Source: Endomychus coccineus (lineage: Eukaryota; Arthropoda; Insecta; Coleoptera; Endomychidae). From it: 64,000 nucleotides of DNA. Position numbers and translations under genes: made by a program. Of this stretch, positions 52,287-63,064 are shown piece after piece. The stretch spans positions 199,540,315-199,604,314 of the forward strand of contig OY294068.1 in assembly GCA_958510875.1 (NCBI GenBank). The letters run 5' to 3'. The notes below the pieces were generated by a model. It made no database searches. It saw only the letters and a program-made list of their open reading frames with translations, and had not been told where the DNA came from. Within the stretch, counting starts at the first letter, position 1; each line of letters starts with the position of its first letter.

Positions 52287-52819
52287 AATACTGCATAAAT
52301 TAAAAATAAATAAATAATTATAATTGCAAAGTTGAGAAAAAATGCTATGCAACAGCTTCATCGCGGCAGTCCCCGAGTGCCACACGTTTTTTTTTTATTT
52401 TATTCATAATAATCGGTAAAGTAGCAAGCGATACCAGGGGATTCCATATGGGTTACCGAAGGCACCAAGACCGAAAAAGTACAGGAGCTGGGATAATCGA
52501 AACTAAGAACCAAGGAGAAATAATTTCTTTGACCCTAGGCACACTTGTGACAGAATTTTAAGCAAACATATAGCAATTACAACATGTCTTCGAATTATAA
52601 GAGAGAAAGAGCCTATAATGCAGTCAAATGGGTATAAAAATAGTCCAAGCCCGTAAATCCTTGAGAAATGGATCAACTTTGATGGGACAAAGGGCATTCT
52701 CTTTATAAATAAAGCTGCGCAAATGGTTTATATTGCTTATAAACATTTATTTATCATATATATGCGATTTTGTCGTCAATATCATCGAATGTATATCCAC
52801 AAATTTCCTAATATGTTAT

Positions 52820-52925
52820 AAACAAATTATATTTATTATTGAATATACGAATTTGACCAGAACGTCGAGTTTATATCCGTTGTCGGATAATTTCGACCTC
52901 TTGAGTACCTTTTTATTTATTTTTA
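52820..52925 (-). repeat. Dispersed repeat R, minus copy
   Basis: The reverse complement matches 54320-54420: the core AATTATCCGACAACG, then TATAAACTCG, then GGTCAAATTCGTAT. Confidence 0.75.
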
Positions 52926-53147
52926 TATAATATGCACACTCAGAACTTGCATTTTTTGACGAATTTGATGAAAAAAAAGTCTTAATATGATAAAAAATGG
53001 CATGCCACTAATTTTAAATAATTGTTCTCCCTTCCATAACAACTCTCTCATACCTCCTTAAAAAAATTGATATGCTTAACTTTATATCTATTTACTGATA
53101 CTTTGTCATACTAAGATATCAGATTTTTATTGTTTCTCTCTAATTCA

Positions 53148-53590
53148 TATTTGTTTATAACAATTCAAAAATGTATGTATGTATGTAAAGACCATACTAG
53201 GTAGCTCAGTGGTAGAAGCATCGATCTTCTAATCACTGTGGCTGCCGGTCGCAGGTTCGAATCCAGCGACTGCGGAATTTTTCCGATGTCCCGAGAAAGC
53301 GGTGCGGCAAGACACAATGGGCTGTCAAGCCCAAGTGTCATCGTGACTACCCTGATTGCAGGATCGAGCCTACCACACGAGGTGGAGTGTTTAGTGGGTA
53401 TATCTGAGGTGATTAAGTTCGGGACTCAGGGACTCCCACACTACCTTATGGGATGTTACAGGACCATAAGGTGCCCATAAAGGATTTCAACCACCTTCCT
53501 TCCCCCTCCATGAAAAAAAGACCATAATAGCAATGAAATCGTACTCAGGTTAAAATTATCCAAAAACAATTATAAACTCGATATCGATTT
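53148..53590 (+). repeat. Dispersed repeat R, copy interrupted by a SINE
   Basis: Left part TTTATAACAATTCAAAAATG up to 53196, right part from 53521 (ACCATAATAGCAAT...AAATTATCC). With the insert removed it aligns with 54258-54420. Confidence 0.85.
53197..53520 (+). mobile_element. tRNA-derived SINE
   Basis: The head has RNA polymerase III signals: box A-like TAGCTCAGTGG (53202-53212) and box B GGTTCGAATCC about 50 nt downstream (53254-53264). The tRNA-like part ends near 53275. A ~240 bp tRNA-unrelated body follows, and a short A-rich tail. It is flanked by AAAGACCATA on both sides (53187-53196 and 53517-53526), the second copy overlapping the A-tail. Because the unoccupied site at 54.3 kb has only one such string, the boundaries are firm. 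Confidence 0.88.
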
Positions 53591-53965
53591 CGTATGCGCT
53601 ATGACATAATACTTTGGGGTAACTCTTCGAACACCCGTAGAATCTTCATGCATCAAAAGAAATGCCTAAGAAATATTTTGAATTTAAAGAGAACAACAAG
53701 TTGCAAAGAATATTTTATCGATCATAAGCTTCTTACGCTAGCCAGTATGTACGTTTTTGAATGCATAATGTTTGTGAAGACTAATATGTCTATATTTCGG
53801 GAATACATTGGTGAACATGCACATGATACAAGACTCAAAACTAATCTGAGAGGGGAAAAGAACAATTTTTCTTATTTGCAAAAAATGTTCACCACTCTAT
53901 ATTGAAAATATTCAATAAAATTCTACCGGAATATAGAAATCTGCAAACTCACATTCTAAAATGCA
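53588..53965 (+). mobile_element. LINE polymerase 3' end
   Basis: MRYDIILWGNSSNTRRIFMHQKKCLRNILN, then CKEYFIDHKLLTLASMYVFE, then (past a stop) FNKILPEYRNLQTHILKCRLKYFL. This is the typical carboxyl end of jockey/I-like LINE polymerases (YGIILWG...Q.K..R.I......C...F...LTL...Y). A short 5'-truncated copy. Confidence 0.65.
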
Positions 53966-54257
53966 GATTAAAATACTTTTTAATTATGTGTTCATATCTT
54001 AATTTCAACATGTTAGCATTTTAATGTTTAATATGCTTGTGTTTGGTAAATTTAGTTCCAATATTCCTTTTTATGAGGCATTGAATTCCCATATTTTCTT
54101 GTTATAATATGTGTGGTTATTGCCCTATCATTGATTTTATTATTGGTTTTGACATGTTCTACACCTTATATTAGACTTAGGTTACTGCATTACTTGTAGA
54201 AAGAACAAAGAAAATGATCTATCTATATATTTTGGTCAAATTCGCATTTTTAATAAT

Positions 54258-54430
54258 AAACATGATTGTTTATAACAATTCAAAAATGTATGTATGCATT
54301 TGAAGACCATAATAGCAATAAAATCGTACTGAGGAGGTCAAAATTATCCGACAACGACTATAAACTCGGCATTTTGGTCAAATTCGTATGTTTAATAATA
54401 AATATAATTTGTTTATAACAAATTAGCAAA
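54258..54430 (+). repeat. Dispersed repeat R, SINE-free copy
   Basis: Aligns with the flanks of the SINE at 53.2-53.5 kb without interruption; the SINE target string reads GAAGACCATA here. Provides the empty-site comparison. Confidence 0.85.
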
Positions 54431-54447
54431 TTTGTGGGTATATACTG

Positions 54448-55503
54448 TTATGATTTCATTTCCTAAACAACATAAAATGATAAAATTTGAACTAACCGAA
54501 CATGAAAAATTAGAAAAGATTAATAAAATATATAATATATGGAATTAAAAACATTATTAAAAGTTAAATTGTAGATAGTATGAGGTATTAAACAATGTAG
54601 AACAAAATAAACCAGAATGTAATATAGAATAAGAAGTGTAAACAAGAAAACAGTGAAAGTGTATAAACGTACAGTGATACGAAAGAGGAAATCATAATTG
54701 AAATGATTCCAAGACAATCAGAAGATAGCACAAATTATTAAAATATGTTATAGATTCAAGATAGAATTAGGAAATTTGAGTTATATAGTGTTATAGAAAT
54801 GTTATATATTTTATATTATGTATTAGATTTAAAAATTGACAAATGTCAAAATTGACATAAATATTGAAATAATCAAGTTAATATGAACCTAATCACAGGT
54901 TATCTTATACCAAAATATTTGGAAAAATGTAGGCAATATTAATTTAAATAGGAGAAAGCATCATCACTTGAAATAATTTGAAAATCTTCAATAATTCAAA
55001 ATTTATAGAATACTCTATTCTGATTGGTCGAGACAATTTAGAAACGTCAAATTGGTCAACAATTAAAAGTTATGTCAATTACAACAATGACCAAAGCATT
55101 CTAGACAATGAAAGAAAGCACTTCATTGGTTAGAAATGACATCAACTGGCGTCCTTTTGGAAGTCCTATAAAAGGAAATCTGAAATAGAAATTAGGACAG
55201 TTTGCATTTACATCTAAGATCCAAAGCATCCCCTGCAGCTCAAGTATATTTCCATAACCTAGTTTTTGGTAACATCGGAAAAATCAAGTAGTCTCTGTAG
55301 CTTTGACAAGTTAAAGTAACCGAAGCAAGTAAATTATTCCTATGAATCAAGTACCTAGTGTTCCTGAGTATTCGAACAAAGTTTAAGGTTATAATAACCA
55401 CAGTTAATAAGTAGCATCGTAGAACATCCAGTCTTCGATAACGTTCCAGTATATTATTAAAGAAGTTCTATATCTTGAAAGAATAAAACAAGTTAACAAT
55501 TCA
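54448..55503 (+). repeat. LTR-like sequence
   Basis: Begins TGTTATGATTTCATTTCC, a start shared with the fragment at 36.9 kb, and ends ACAATTCACA before a primer-binding-site-like string (CCCAACGTGGGGCGCC). Inside, TATAAAAGG at about 55168 is followed ~30 nt later by GGACAGTTTG, and AATAAA lies near 55487. That order (TG, promoter, poly-A signal, CA, primer site) fits an LTR of about 1.06 kb. No gag-pol follows. Inferred. Confidence 0.5.
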
Positions 55504-55733
55504 CACCCAACGTGGGGCGCCAATTGTTAACTAAACTCTAATGAGTTTATTAATTAATGATGATTGTGTTCAATTCCATATAACATACAAATCATTTATT
55601 CAATTCAAATCAATAAAAAAGTCAGTCAAATCAAAACAAATCAAAATAAAAAGAGCTAGCCTGAAATTAAATTAAATTAGAATTCAAAACATAATCGTCA
55701 TTAATCAATAAACTCATTAGAGTTTAGTTAACA
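55504..55733. repeat. Primer-site-like string and palindromic element
   Basis: GTTAACAATT and AATTGTTAAC flank the GC-rich string at 55505-55522. From 55524 to 55733 the ends TTGTTAACTAAACTCTAATG and its complement pair over about 40 bp. This can be read as a MITE or as a second, short LTR in the minus direction followed by TGGCGCCCCACG. A minus-strand AATAAA is present. Confidence 0.5.
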
Positions 55734-55744
55734 ATACATACAAT

Positions 55745-55860
55745 CGAACTCAGAATACCAAAATTATCCGAAAACTACCCTAAAGTCGAAGTTTAGGTCG
55801 AATTCATCTATTTTATCAATAAATAATTGTGTTATAACGAGAAAAAAAGGCTTTAACCGA
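55745..55860 (+). repeat. Dispersed repeat R, diverged copy
   Basis: Contains AAAATTATCCGAAAACTACC, TAAAGTCG and AGGTCGAATTC in the order seen in the other copies. Confidence 0.55.
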
Positions 55861-57045
55861 TCAAAAACGGTCAAATTTTTTAGAAATCTTTATGTGATCT
55901 CAAAATTGAGCTAAGTAATTTGTTTATTTATTGCTTTAAACAATTTGCGCAACTTTATTTGTGATTAACTTTTTTCTGATGACATTATGAAGAGAATGCA
56001 CTTTGTCCCATCAAAATCGATTCATTTCCCAAGGATTTACAGGTTTGGTTAATTTTTATACCCATTCGACTGCATTATATCGAAATTTACCGATCCTGTA
56101 CATTGTTATATGTTGACAGTAGCATTCACGTATTTATACTCACGATTAAGAAGGTTCAGCCTGTACATTGTTATCTATGCACAGTAGCATTCACGTATTT
56201 TGACTTACGATTGAGAATGTCCATCATGTACTCCTATAATGAATTCATTTCATTCAATCGAGTTAAGGTATGAGTAATGCAATGTGAATTACAGTAACTT
56301 TTAAATGAATATTTCCTCTATTCCTGATCGGCGACAAATAAAAATAAGTAATGTGGTAGTTGATTTGAAAGAAAGTGACGTAATTGTTCTTCCCCACGAA
56401 ACCTTGATCCTTCAGTTTCAACGTCGAACGGAACGAGTTACTATCGCCGCCAAATTCCCATCATATAACCTAAAACCTATTAATTAAGATAATAATTGAA
56501 TCTGGGCGCGCTTGTTCACAACATGATATACGTCCCTATTGCAAAATAGAAGTACGTGGGTTCTTTAATAAATTTTCTAAGCGTGCTATATTGTTTATAA
56601 GTGGTTGCATGTTGATTTAGTATAGCGCGAAGGGATATTACTCGCCCAGCGAGAGATGTAACCTTATGAGAAAACTTATAATATACGACAGGTAAGGGGC
56701 AGGAGTTCTGAGGGATCGCTGCGGTCTTAGTACAACCGAGTCACGCGAAAATCCTTTCACATCTCGCGGCTTCCATGTCGAATTCCTGGTAACGTTCTGG
56801 GCCGAACAGGGAGAATAATCCCGGACGGCTTATGTTACCGGTGCGTATTTTCTACGTTTCTCTAGGAATATATAGCGTGTCCCTTTAAGTCCACTCAGAA
56901 TCGATAATGCTTAAGCCCTTATTGCCGATGTTACGTGGAATAAATCTGATTTTAGTGAACGTTCCCAATATTAACGAATTTCTATTCTTCGCAAAAAGAG
57001 AATCCAATGTACTGAAGAACTATATTATATATAAATTCTTGAGGA
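55861..57045. other. No recognisable gene; one tandem duplication
   Basis: A ~65 bp unit (GTACATTGTTAT...ACAGTAGCATTCACGTATTT...ACGATT(A/G)AGAA) is repeated twice at 56098-56228. Otherwise unassigned, with one 60-codon frame (56305-56487). Confidence 0.45.
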
Positions 57046-57049
57046 GTAG

Positions 57050-57900
57050 GTGACACTAACACATATGCCTATTATTTTGTCTTTACATCCGTTTCGTACT
57101 CACGACCATCATCAGACGTCGCATCAATGTCTAAAACGGAGTTTCTTAGAACTAATTGTATCATCACAAAGCGTCCTTATCGCACCATTTCAATTAAAAG
57201 GGCCCACGTCGCCGAAACGAACTTCTTTAGTATACCACGAAGTTTTTATTTTTCCATCTGCATCAAGCCTAATGTTCATATCTGGGAAATTTATGGTTTT
57301 GTTCACTTCTATTTCACAAGTAAGTGGAAATTGTTAAATTTATTAATCTCGTACTGAATTTTATCATTGGCAACACACATTAGGCAATCATCTCCATACT
57401 GTTTAAAGAATACTGGTTGAAAATCTGATGAATTTATTACAGATTCCTCTAGGTATTCCATAACAGGTTAGCAATAGTAGCTGAAATAGGAGATTCCATT
57501 GCTGTGCCGAATATTTGTCCAAAATATTGCTCACGTGTTGAAAATAAGTGCATTTAAACAAATCTTTACTGCACTTATAAATTTAGATTGATCTAGTGGT
57601 GTGTGGCTTTTGATCATGAACAACGTTTTTCATGCTATTCTATTCCAAAACGACTGGTCTATTTGTGAATAAAGAAGCAACGTCCAAGGAAATTAATTGA
57701 TGATCTATGATGGGTACGGATTGATTTTTTATAAACTGATTAAAATGCAACGAGTTCTCCACATGAAATACATTTTTTCGTATTACATTGTTGACAGATT
57801 TTGATACATTACAGGTAGGCGCTCCAATATTACTTACAATGGGTCTTAAAATATCACAGTACTGAAGAACTAAAATATTTCCCATTATGGCAATTGTATC
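57050..57900 (-). mobile_element. Group D Penelope-like element fragment
   Basis: The minus strand reads DILRPIVSNIGAPTCNVSKSVNNVI (motif 2-3), IIDHQLISLDVASLFTNRPVV (motif A with Asp), then an AMESPISATIA-like motif B at 57.5 kb. The terminal piece at 57.05-57.22 kb has a CTGATGATGGTCGTG...GAAACGG hammerhead-like string. Stops interrupt it, and the YVDD block is not clear. Confidence 0.62.
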
Positions 57901-58208
57901 GGTGAAAATGAGAGTAGGTTTAAAAAACCAAGGTTATTTGAGTTTTTATATATGTTAGAAAAATCCAGAAATCAACGTGCTAGGACATTCTGTGGTCACT
58001 AATATGGTAACTAAATAGGACTAAATTAGCCGATTGAAATAAGGATTTCAAGTTTGCCGAGTTTTCTTTTATCTTTTGGGTGATTCCAAACAAAAACTAT
58101 TCTGCATGATCATTTCAACTGATAAATGTGATAAATGTAAAATATGAGCGACATACATTATTTTCATGATATTCTTCATATATCCCTAGACTTTTCCGAT
58201 GTGTGTAT

Positions 58209-58870
58209 AAGGGCAAAGTGAATAGTCCCTGAAAAATAAGACAGTTGGTGCCACAATCGACATTTGTGATGTACCCATCTTTAACTAGGATGCATTAAAA
58301 TTTTTAGACTGATATGTCATTCAGTTCTGTTTTGACACACATCGAAAGCAAGCAGAAACCTTGACGAATTTTGTAAACATGGAAAAAAGTGAAATTCGCG
58401 TGTTGAGTAAGAATCATTTCTTGTGTGGAAAAAACATTAGGCAAACCAAAATAAGTTAAGCATTATGGGGACTCCTTACCATCGATTGGAACGATTTACA
58501 AGTGATTTACTAATATTCGTTGTTGTAGTATGACCACGAAGGACGCCGAACGTTCTAATCATCCACTCAAAATCCATGGTGTGATATTGGACGATCGACG
58601 AGTTAAAGTGGACAAGATCGCTGAAGCTATGGGCATCACAGCCGATCGGATAAGGAACATGTTGCATACATTTTTGAATATGAGAAGCCTATTTGCCCGA
58701 TGGATGCCGCATTTGCTATCTGTTGATAACTAGCGCGACCGTGTGTCATCCATCATATTCTCCAGATTTGGCCCCCTTGCAATTTTTATCCATTTCCAAA
58801 CTTGAAGGAATGGCTCGACAGAAAGAGATTTGGCTTCAACAATGAGGTCGAAATCGTAGCTATGTGTACC
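58209..58870 (+). mobile_element. Deleted mariner element, second copy
   Basis: Shares the 5' leader with 24.5 kb (GAAAAATAA, TGCCACAAT, TTGTGATGTACC, CATCTTTAACT). The transposase starts at 58380 (MEKSEIRVLSKNHFLCGKN), then LDDRRVKVDKIAEAMGI and NMLHTFLNMRSLFARWMPHLLSVDN. An internal deletion then jumps to YSPDLAPLQFL (third catalytic Asp) and LKEWLDRKRFGFNNEVE. The first two catalytic Asps are lost. Several frameshifts. Confidence 0.8.
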
Positions 58871-58978
58871 ATTGATTATTAGAATCGATTAACTTCATTG
58901 AAAATTTCATATAAATACTATGACGTTTCAGTGTTTTCTCATTGTATGTTTTGAAAATGAACTGTATTAGAGTTAGTA

Positions 58979-59290
58979 TTATATTAAAGATTCCAATAAA
59001 TCACTTAAACTTAATTATATTTAAAAGAATGTCACTGTATCATAACATATGCTCTAAATCATTCAATTTATGCAACCATCATTCGGCTACGCCTAACATA
59101 TAATGCCCCTGTTCGTGTTGCCTTCCTAGTACCATTTTAAGCGTACCCAGCTCCCACGCTTCGAGGGATCTCCCCGGATTATTGACTGTGGGACTTCCCC
59201 GCCCTGTTCCTAAAAGTTCCGTACTCCCAACGACTGTAAAGTTCGAAATTGTAATCAACTTACTCTTAAATAAAGTAATATCTAACAAAG
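58979..59290 (+). repeat. Dispersed repeat S, copy 1
   Basis: Contains GATTCCAATAAATC, AGAATGTCACTGTAT, GCTCTAAATCATTCAAT, then a CGAGGGATCTCCCCGG block and TGTGGGACTTCCCCGCCCTG, then CCGTACTCC. The same blocks in the same order occur at 60.15 and 60.48 kb. Confidence 0.65.
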
Positions 59291-60154
59291 TACAATTTCT
59301 TGTTTTTATTATTGAAGTGAATATCTACCATTGGAAAGTTTACGACAAACGATGAAGTAAGATAAGAAAAAATAGGAAGAAATGGTAGATGACGTCGAGA
59401 AATTGATCGGCCCCTATGATAGAAGAAATCAGCAAGTTTGGGTCATTTAATAAATCGTCCAACTATTGATATAAGTGATTTCGCGACAGACTGTTTACTG
59501 AGGGCGAAGCGTCTTTGATTACGAAAGAGGAAGTATGTGTTAGCGTGGAAACCATTATAATAACAACACAGCAATTTTTCAACTGTTTATACGTCTGCAC
59601 ATTTATTTTATCTATTGCCTCGCCTACATCATGTAGATTGAGACAGATGAAGTCGACATAGCCCAGTAAACATATCCAGCGAACCGACCCTCTCCTCCTT
59701 AGTTGGCAGAAAGTTTTGATTACTTTGCAACAAACAATTCATGTTTAACTTTAATCGCTGGGAGCCTAGACGATTGTGTGCTCTTGAATGTTGATATTCC
59801 ATGGTCTCCTCAATTTCACTTTGTACCAAAAACGATGAAGGGATAAATATCATGAGCCGAGGGAATTTACATTCCGTGAAATTGGAATAAATACAATGTA
59901 AATTTTATTTGCTCCATATATCCAGCTATGCCACTTTTATATTTTCTGCGTTATCTTTATGTCACTCAAAAGTGTGGAAATTGAGATTCTTCGGTAACTT
60001 AATAAGTTTGGTGAAACACTTCACAATATAAAATTTGATTTGAATCGAAACTTCATCAACGTTTCAGCTCGATTCTAAGTTGAGGAGCAGCAAAATCTCA
60101 ATAATTGTAAATAATAATAACTTTTTTATTGAAGTAGTAAAATTACACATTGCT
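59291..60154. other. No recognisable gene
   Basis: Nothing recognised; short frames only. Confidence 0.35.
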
Positions 60155-60700
60155 ATATTAGAGTTAGTAATATATTGAAGATTCCAATGAAACCTTTGTA
60201 TTTATAGAAATGTCACTGTATTATAGGTATATGAAAGATAGCTCTAAATCATTCAATATGCGCCACCATCATCTAGGAATTTCCTTGGATTGACTGTGGG
60301 ACTTACCCCTCCCCGCGCTAGTATTGACAGTGCCGTACTCCTAATATTTTCGACCTTCCTGACAGGTCAGGTTTCTTAATCATCTTTAATCACAAACAAT
60401 ATAATGTAATATTAGACGATATCGAATAAACAATTATTAGAGTTTTTAAAGAAACACTTCTCAAATAAAAGTTAATTATATTCTAAAAGAATGACAATCT
60501 TAAGAATGACTATTTATAATTAATATTACGTCAATAATACGGTCTGATGCTCTCTTATACTAAATCCGTGATCCCCCCTTGTCTTCCTCGCACTTCTATA
60601 TACCTTCCTCATCGCCCACGCATAGAGGGATCTCCCCTAACCAACTATGGGACTTCCCCGCACCGTCCTTAACATTGCCGTACTCTAACACAATTTTATT
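60155..60700 (+). repeat. Dispersed repeat S, copies 2 and 3
   Basis: Copy 2 (60155-60400) and copy 3 (60480-60700) repeat the AGAATG(T)CA, TGGGACTTCCCCGC or TGGGACTTACCCC, and GCCGTACTC blocks. The three copies span 1.7 kb, all on the plus strand. Origin unknown. Confidence 0.6.
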
Positions 60701-60769
60701 TTATTCTTTTATTATAGGCAATAACCACTCAAAACATTTTTTTTGCACTGCATCTTTCTTCATTCATAC

Positions 60770-61105
60770 TTCAATAAATTTCCACCAAATGGAGGAATTA
60801 GATCGACATTTCTTCTTCTATAGATATTTCCATGATCGGTGTTCATCAGAAATCTCGTCTGTTATTCCACCAGGAGAGATTTCAAATAGACGGACTATAC
60901 AAGCACCCCTTCATTGTCAAGCTCGAGATTTGCCGAACTTCTTTCTACCAAACGTCATTTTTCTATCGAACGGTGGAACTTTTTACCTAGTGTGGTCTTT
61001 TCTTATGCATATAACCTCTAAGCCTTCAAGAAAAATTCGAATGCCTATATCCTCCCTCAACATTCCGCCGCTGACTCACAACATGTTCTTCGAACATCAT
61101 TGATA
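60770..61105 (+). mobile_element. LINE polymerase 3' end
   Basis: HFFFYRYFHDRCSSEISSVIP, then FLPNVIFLSNGGTFYLVWSF (a degenerate FIPRTSKLWNSLP-type block), then NMFFEHH. This is the carboxyl end of a jockey/CR1-like LINE, better preserved than the minus-strand relatives at 1.5, 4.4 and 9.6 kb. The first methionine of the 174-codon frame at 60579 lies in repeat S and is not meaningful. Confidence 0.65.
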
Positions 61106-61880
61106 GAAAAAAAAGAATCACAATAGATATCCAAATTTTTCAGTATATTTGGTTTGTGTTCCTTTTACTGCACGTTGAAACCCATTAGTAAGCTACGTCA
61201 TATCTCATCTACATATTCGGCAAAGCAGTCATCACAATTTAGCTTCTAATTCCTGAATCCCACTGCCCCCTTGGATTTTTATTCATTGCTATATTTATAA
61301 TTGTTTTTTTTATTCTTAAATTTCGACGTGTTTTCTGATATTACTTGCCAAGTTTAACATGCAGTAATTATCATTAATTTATTGTCATTAACTTGAGTGA
61401 CCACTAGATTTACAGCTTTCTATTATAGCCATTAATAATATTGCAACACTCTATATCAAAATTATCTTCACTCAGAGATAGAGAATCAGAGTCGATATTA
61501 TTCGATAATTAACTTTTTCATCAAGTACCACAATAGGAGTTTCTTCATCTGCGTTTGTTTCTTCATACGATGAGACAAAAAACTCGACTTTTATACTCGA
61601 TCAATTTGCAAGATGACTGACCAACAATAGAATAATGTAGAATTACGTATTTATGATATTTCATCATTGATAATATTCTCGCGTGTCAAAAATAACGCTA
61701 CTCATGCTAAGATCATTAGGGTATTGCTTTAATTAACTCTGTGTATCGCTTTAGTCGAGGCTTTAATCAAGAATGCTGTTAGTTTCAACATCTGGCTTCT
61801 AATACATGTACCCTTTGCTTTTTGCCTCAGTTCAGTGGGTAAACACGAGTTACTTACATTTAACGCTTGTTTCGATAACG
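61106..61880. other. No recognisable gene
   Basis: AT-rich spacer; nothing recognised. Confidence 0.35.
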
Positions 61881-62400
61881 TTAGTCAGTTAAGATAACGA
61901 ACTATTGTCTGCGAAATAGAACGATTTATCAAATAAGGCAATCGTATTCCTGGATTGACTAACTTAAATGATGAAGTACAATTATATTTGGTTATAAACA
62001 TGTACGAGGGAAAGGTGAAAATAGATAAAGCTCGCATGTGGGCAAATCTGGAGAATAAAGTGGGCTTTTTCGGCTTTCGCCAGGACAAATTCACTGTTTC
62101 GACTGTTGTGTGGTCTCTGGTGTGGTGAGAGAAGCCCCAGTTGGTGATCTCTATTGCCTCCTAGACGTGAAGTAAGTTGATATTGACCCTCTATTGAGGA
62201 TCTTAAGCTGTGTGGAGCTGAGGAAATCTAGCAACGCCTCCCCCTAGGATAGACACCGCTACTCCCCCACATTGTGTGGTTGCACCCCAAGAGAATCGAA
62301 ATCCCCTGCTCCTTACAAAATCGATATAATCCGCCCACTTCGACTGAAGGAACATGTTGGGACTCGTAAGGGAAATAGGTAGAACAACAAACATAAAAAA
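61881..62400 (-). mobile_element. LINE endonuclease fragment
   Basis: Minus-strand frames together give WADYIDFVRSRG, then LLGCNHTMWGSSG, then GEALLDFLSSTQLKILNRGS. This matches the middle of jockey/R1 endonucleases (LLGCDANAHH..WGSSD.N.RGE.LL.FL....L.ILN.G). The catalytic Asp-Ala-Asn-Ala-His-His stretch is shortened by a deletion, and the reading shifts frame twice. It lies back to back with the plus-strand LINE at 62404. Confidence 0.6.
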
Positions 62401-62403
62401 AAA

Positions 62404-63064
62404 CTCTTTTTTTGCGTCAGTCGTCCAGATTTTAATACAATAGAAATCACTAATTGTGAAGAATCAATGCAAGAAGTAGAACACATCAAATATCTAGGTA
62501 TAACCATTGACAGGTATTTAAAATGGAACAAACATATAAAACAATTGAAAATTAAAATGCTCATACTGATCTACAAATTTTATATTTTGAGAGAAATATT
62601 ACAACATCATTCATTAATAACTATCTACAAGGTTCTAATTTTATCTATAATCCGATATGGAATTATTGTCTGGGCTGACTTATATGATAGCAATCTAAAA
62701 CAATTAAATGTTGCTAAAAACTATATGTTGAAAGTAATTTTTGAAAAACACAAACGACATCCCACAGAACAACTTTATAATGAAACAATATTTAATGTAC
62801 GATCACTCTTTTTTCATAATTCTTGTTTATTTTTTTTTCCAAAAGCGCAATTTTCAAATTCGAATCTCACATATTTATAATACCAGAAACAATATTAACA
62901 AATACATCAAAATACCTAAAAGCACAAATAACCTTCACCTAAGATTTCTAGACTCCACTGATTCGAAATTTTACAACTTACTACCTACATCCCTGAAACA
63001 AGTAAAGGACTATAACATTTTCTCAAAATTAGCTAAACAATATATTTCTTTCATTTTCAAATAA
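62404..63064 (+). mobile_element. LINE polymerase C-terminal region
   Basis: Open 62467-62880: VEHIKYLGITIDRYLKWNKHI, TIYKVLILSIIRYGIIVWAD, LYNETIFNVRSLFFHN. After a frameshift in a T run the frame 62741-63064 continues: YNTRNNINKYIKIPKSTNN, FYNLLPTSLKQVKDYNIFSK. This is the thumb and tail of a jockey/CR1-type polymerase (YLGI.ID..L.W..HI; SI..YGI..W). Only one frameshift, so it is relatively young, but it is 5'-truncated without motifs A-C. Confidence 0.75.

Larger units (their letters stand above)
50718..52395 (+). mobile_element. Helentron remnant: termini and helicase-endonuclease end
   Basis: A ~55-bp block CTATTGCATATAGCTTTTATC...GCGCGGCGACCGAATCAAG occurs at 50719-50774 and again at 51121-51181. 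A related string GCTATGCAACAGCTTCATCG...GAGTGCCACACG followed by a T run lies at 52343-52392. Between them is the 3' coding end of a helicase-endonuclease. The layout suggests a Helentron whose Rep and most of its helicase were deleted. Exact termini are uncertain. Confidence 0.65.

Noticed and set aside
53197..53275. Functional tRNA gene
   Set aside because: Box A and B are good, but the acceptor arms do not pair, and the sequence continues into a SINE body with an A-tail and target duplication.
60579..60775. N-terminal part of the 174-codon frame at 60579 as a real protein
   Set aside because: It is translated repeat S; only the part after about 60775 resembles LINE polymerase.
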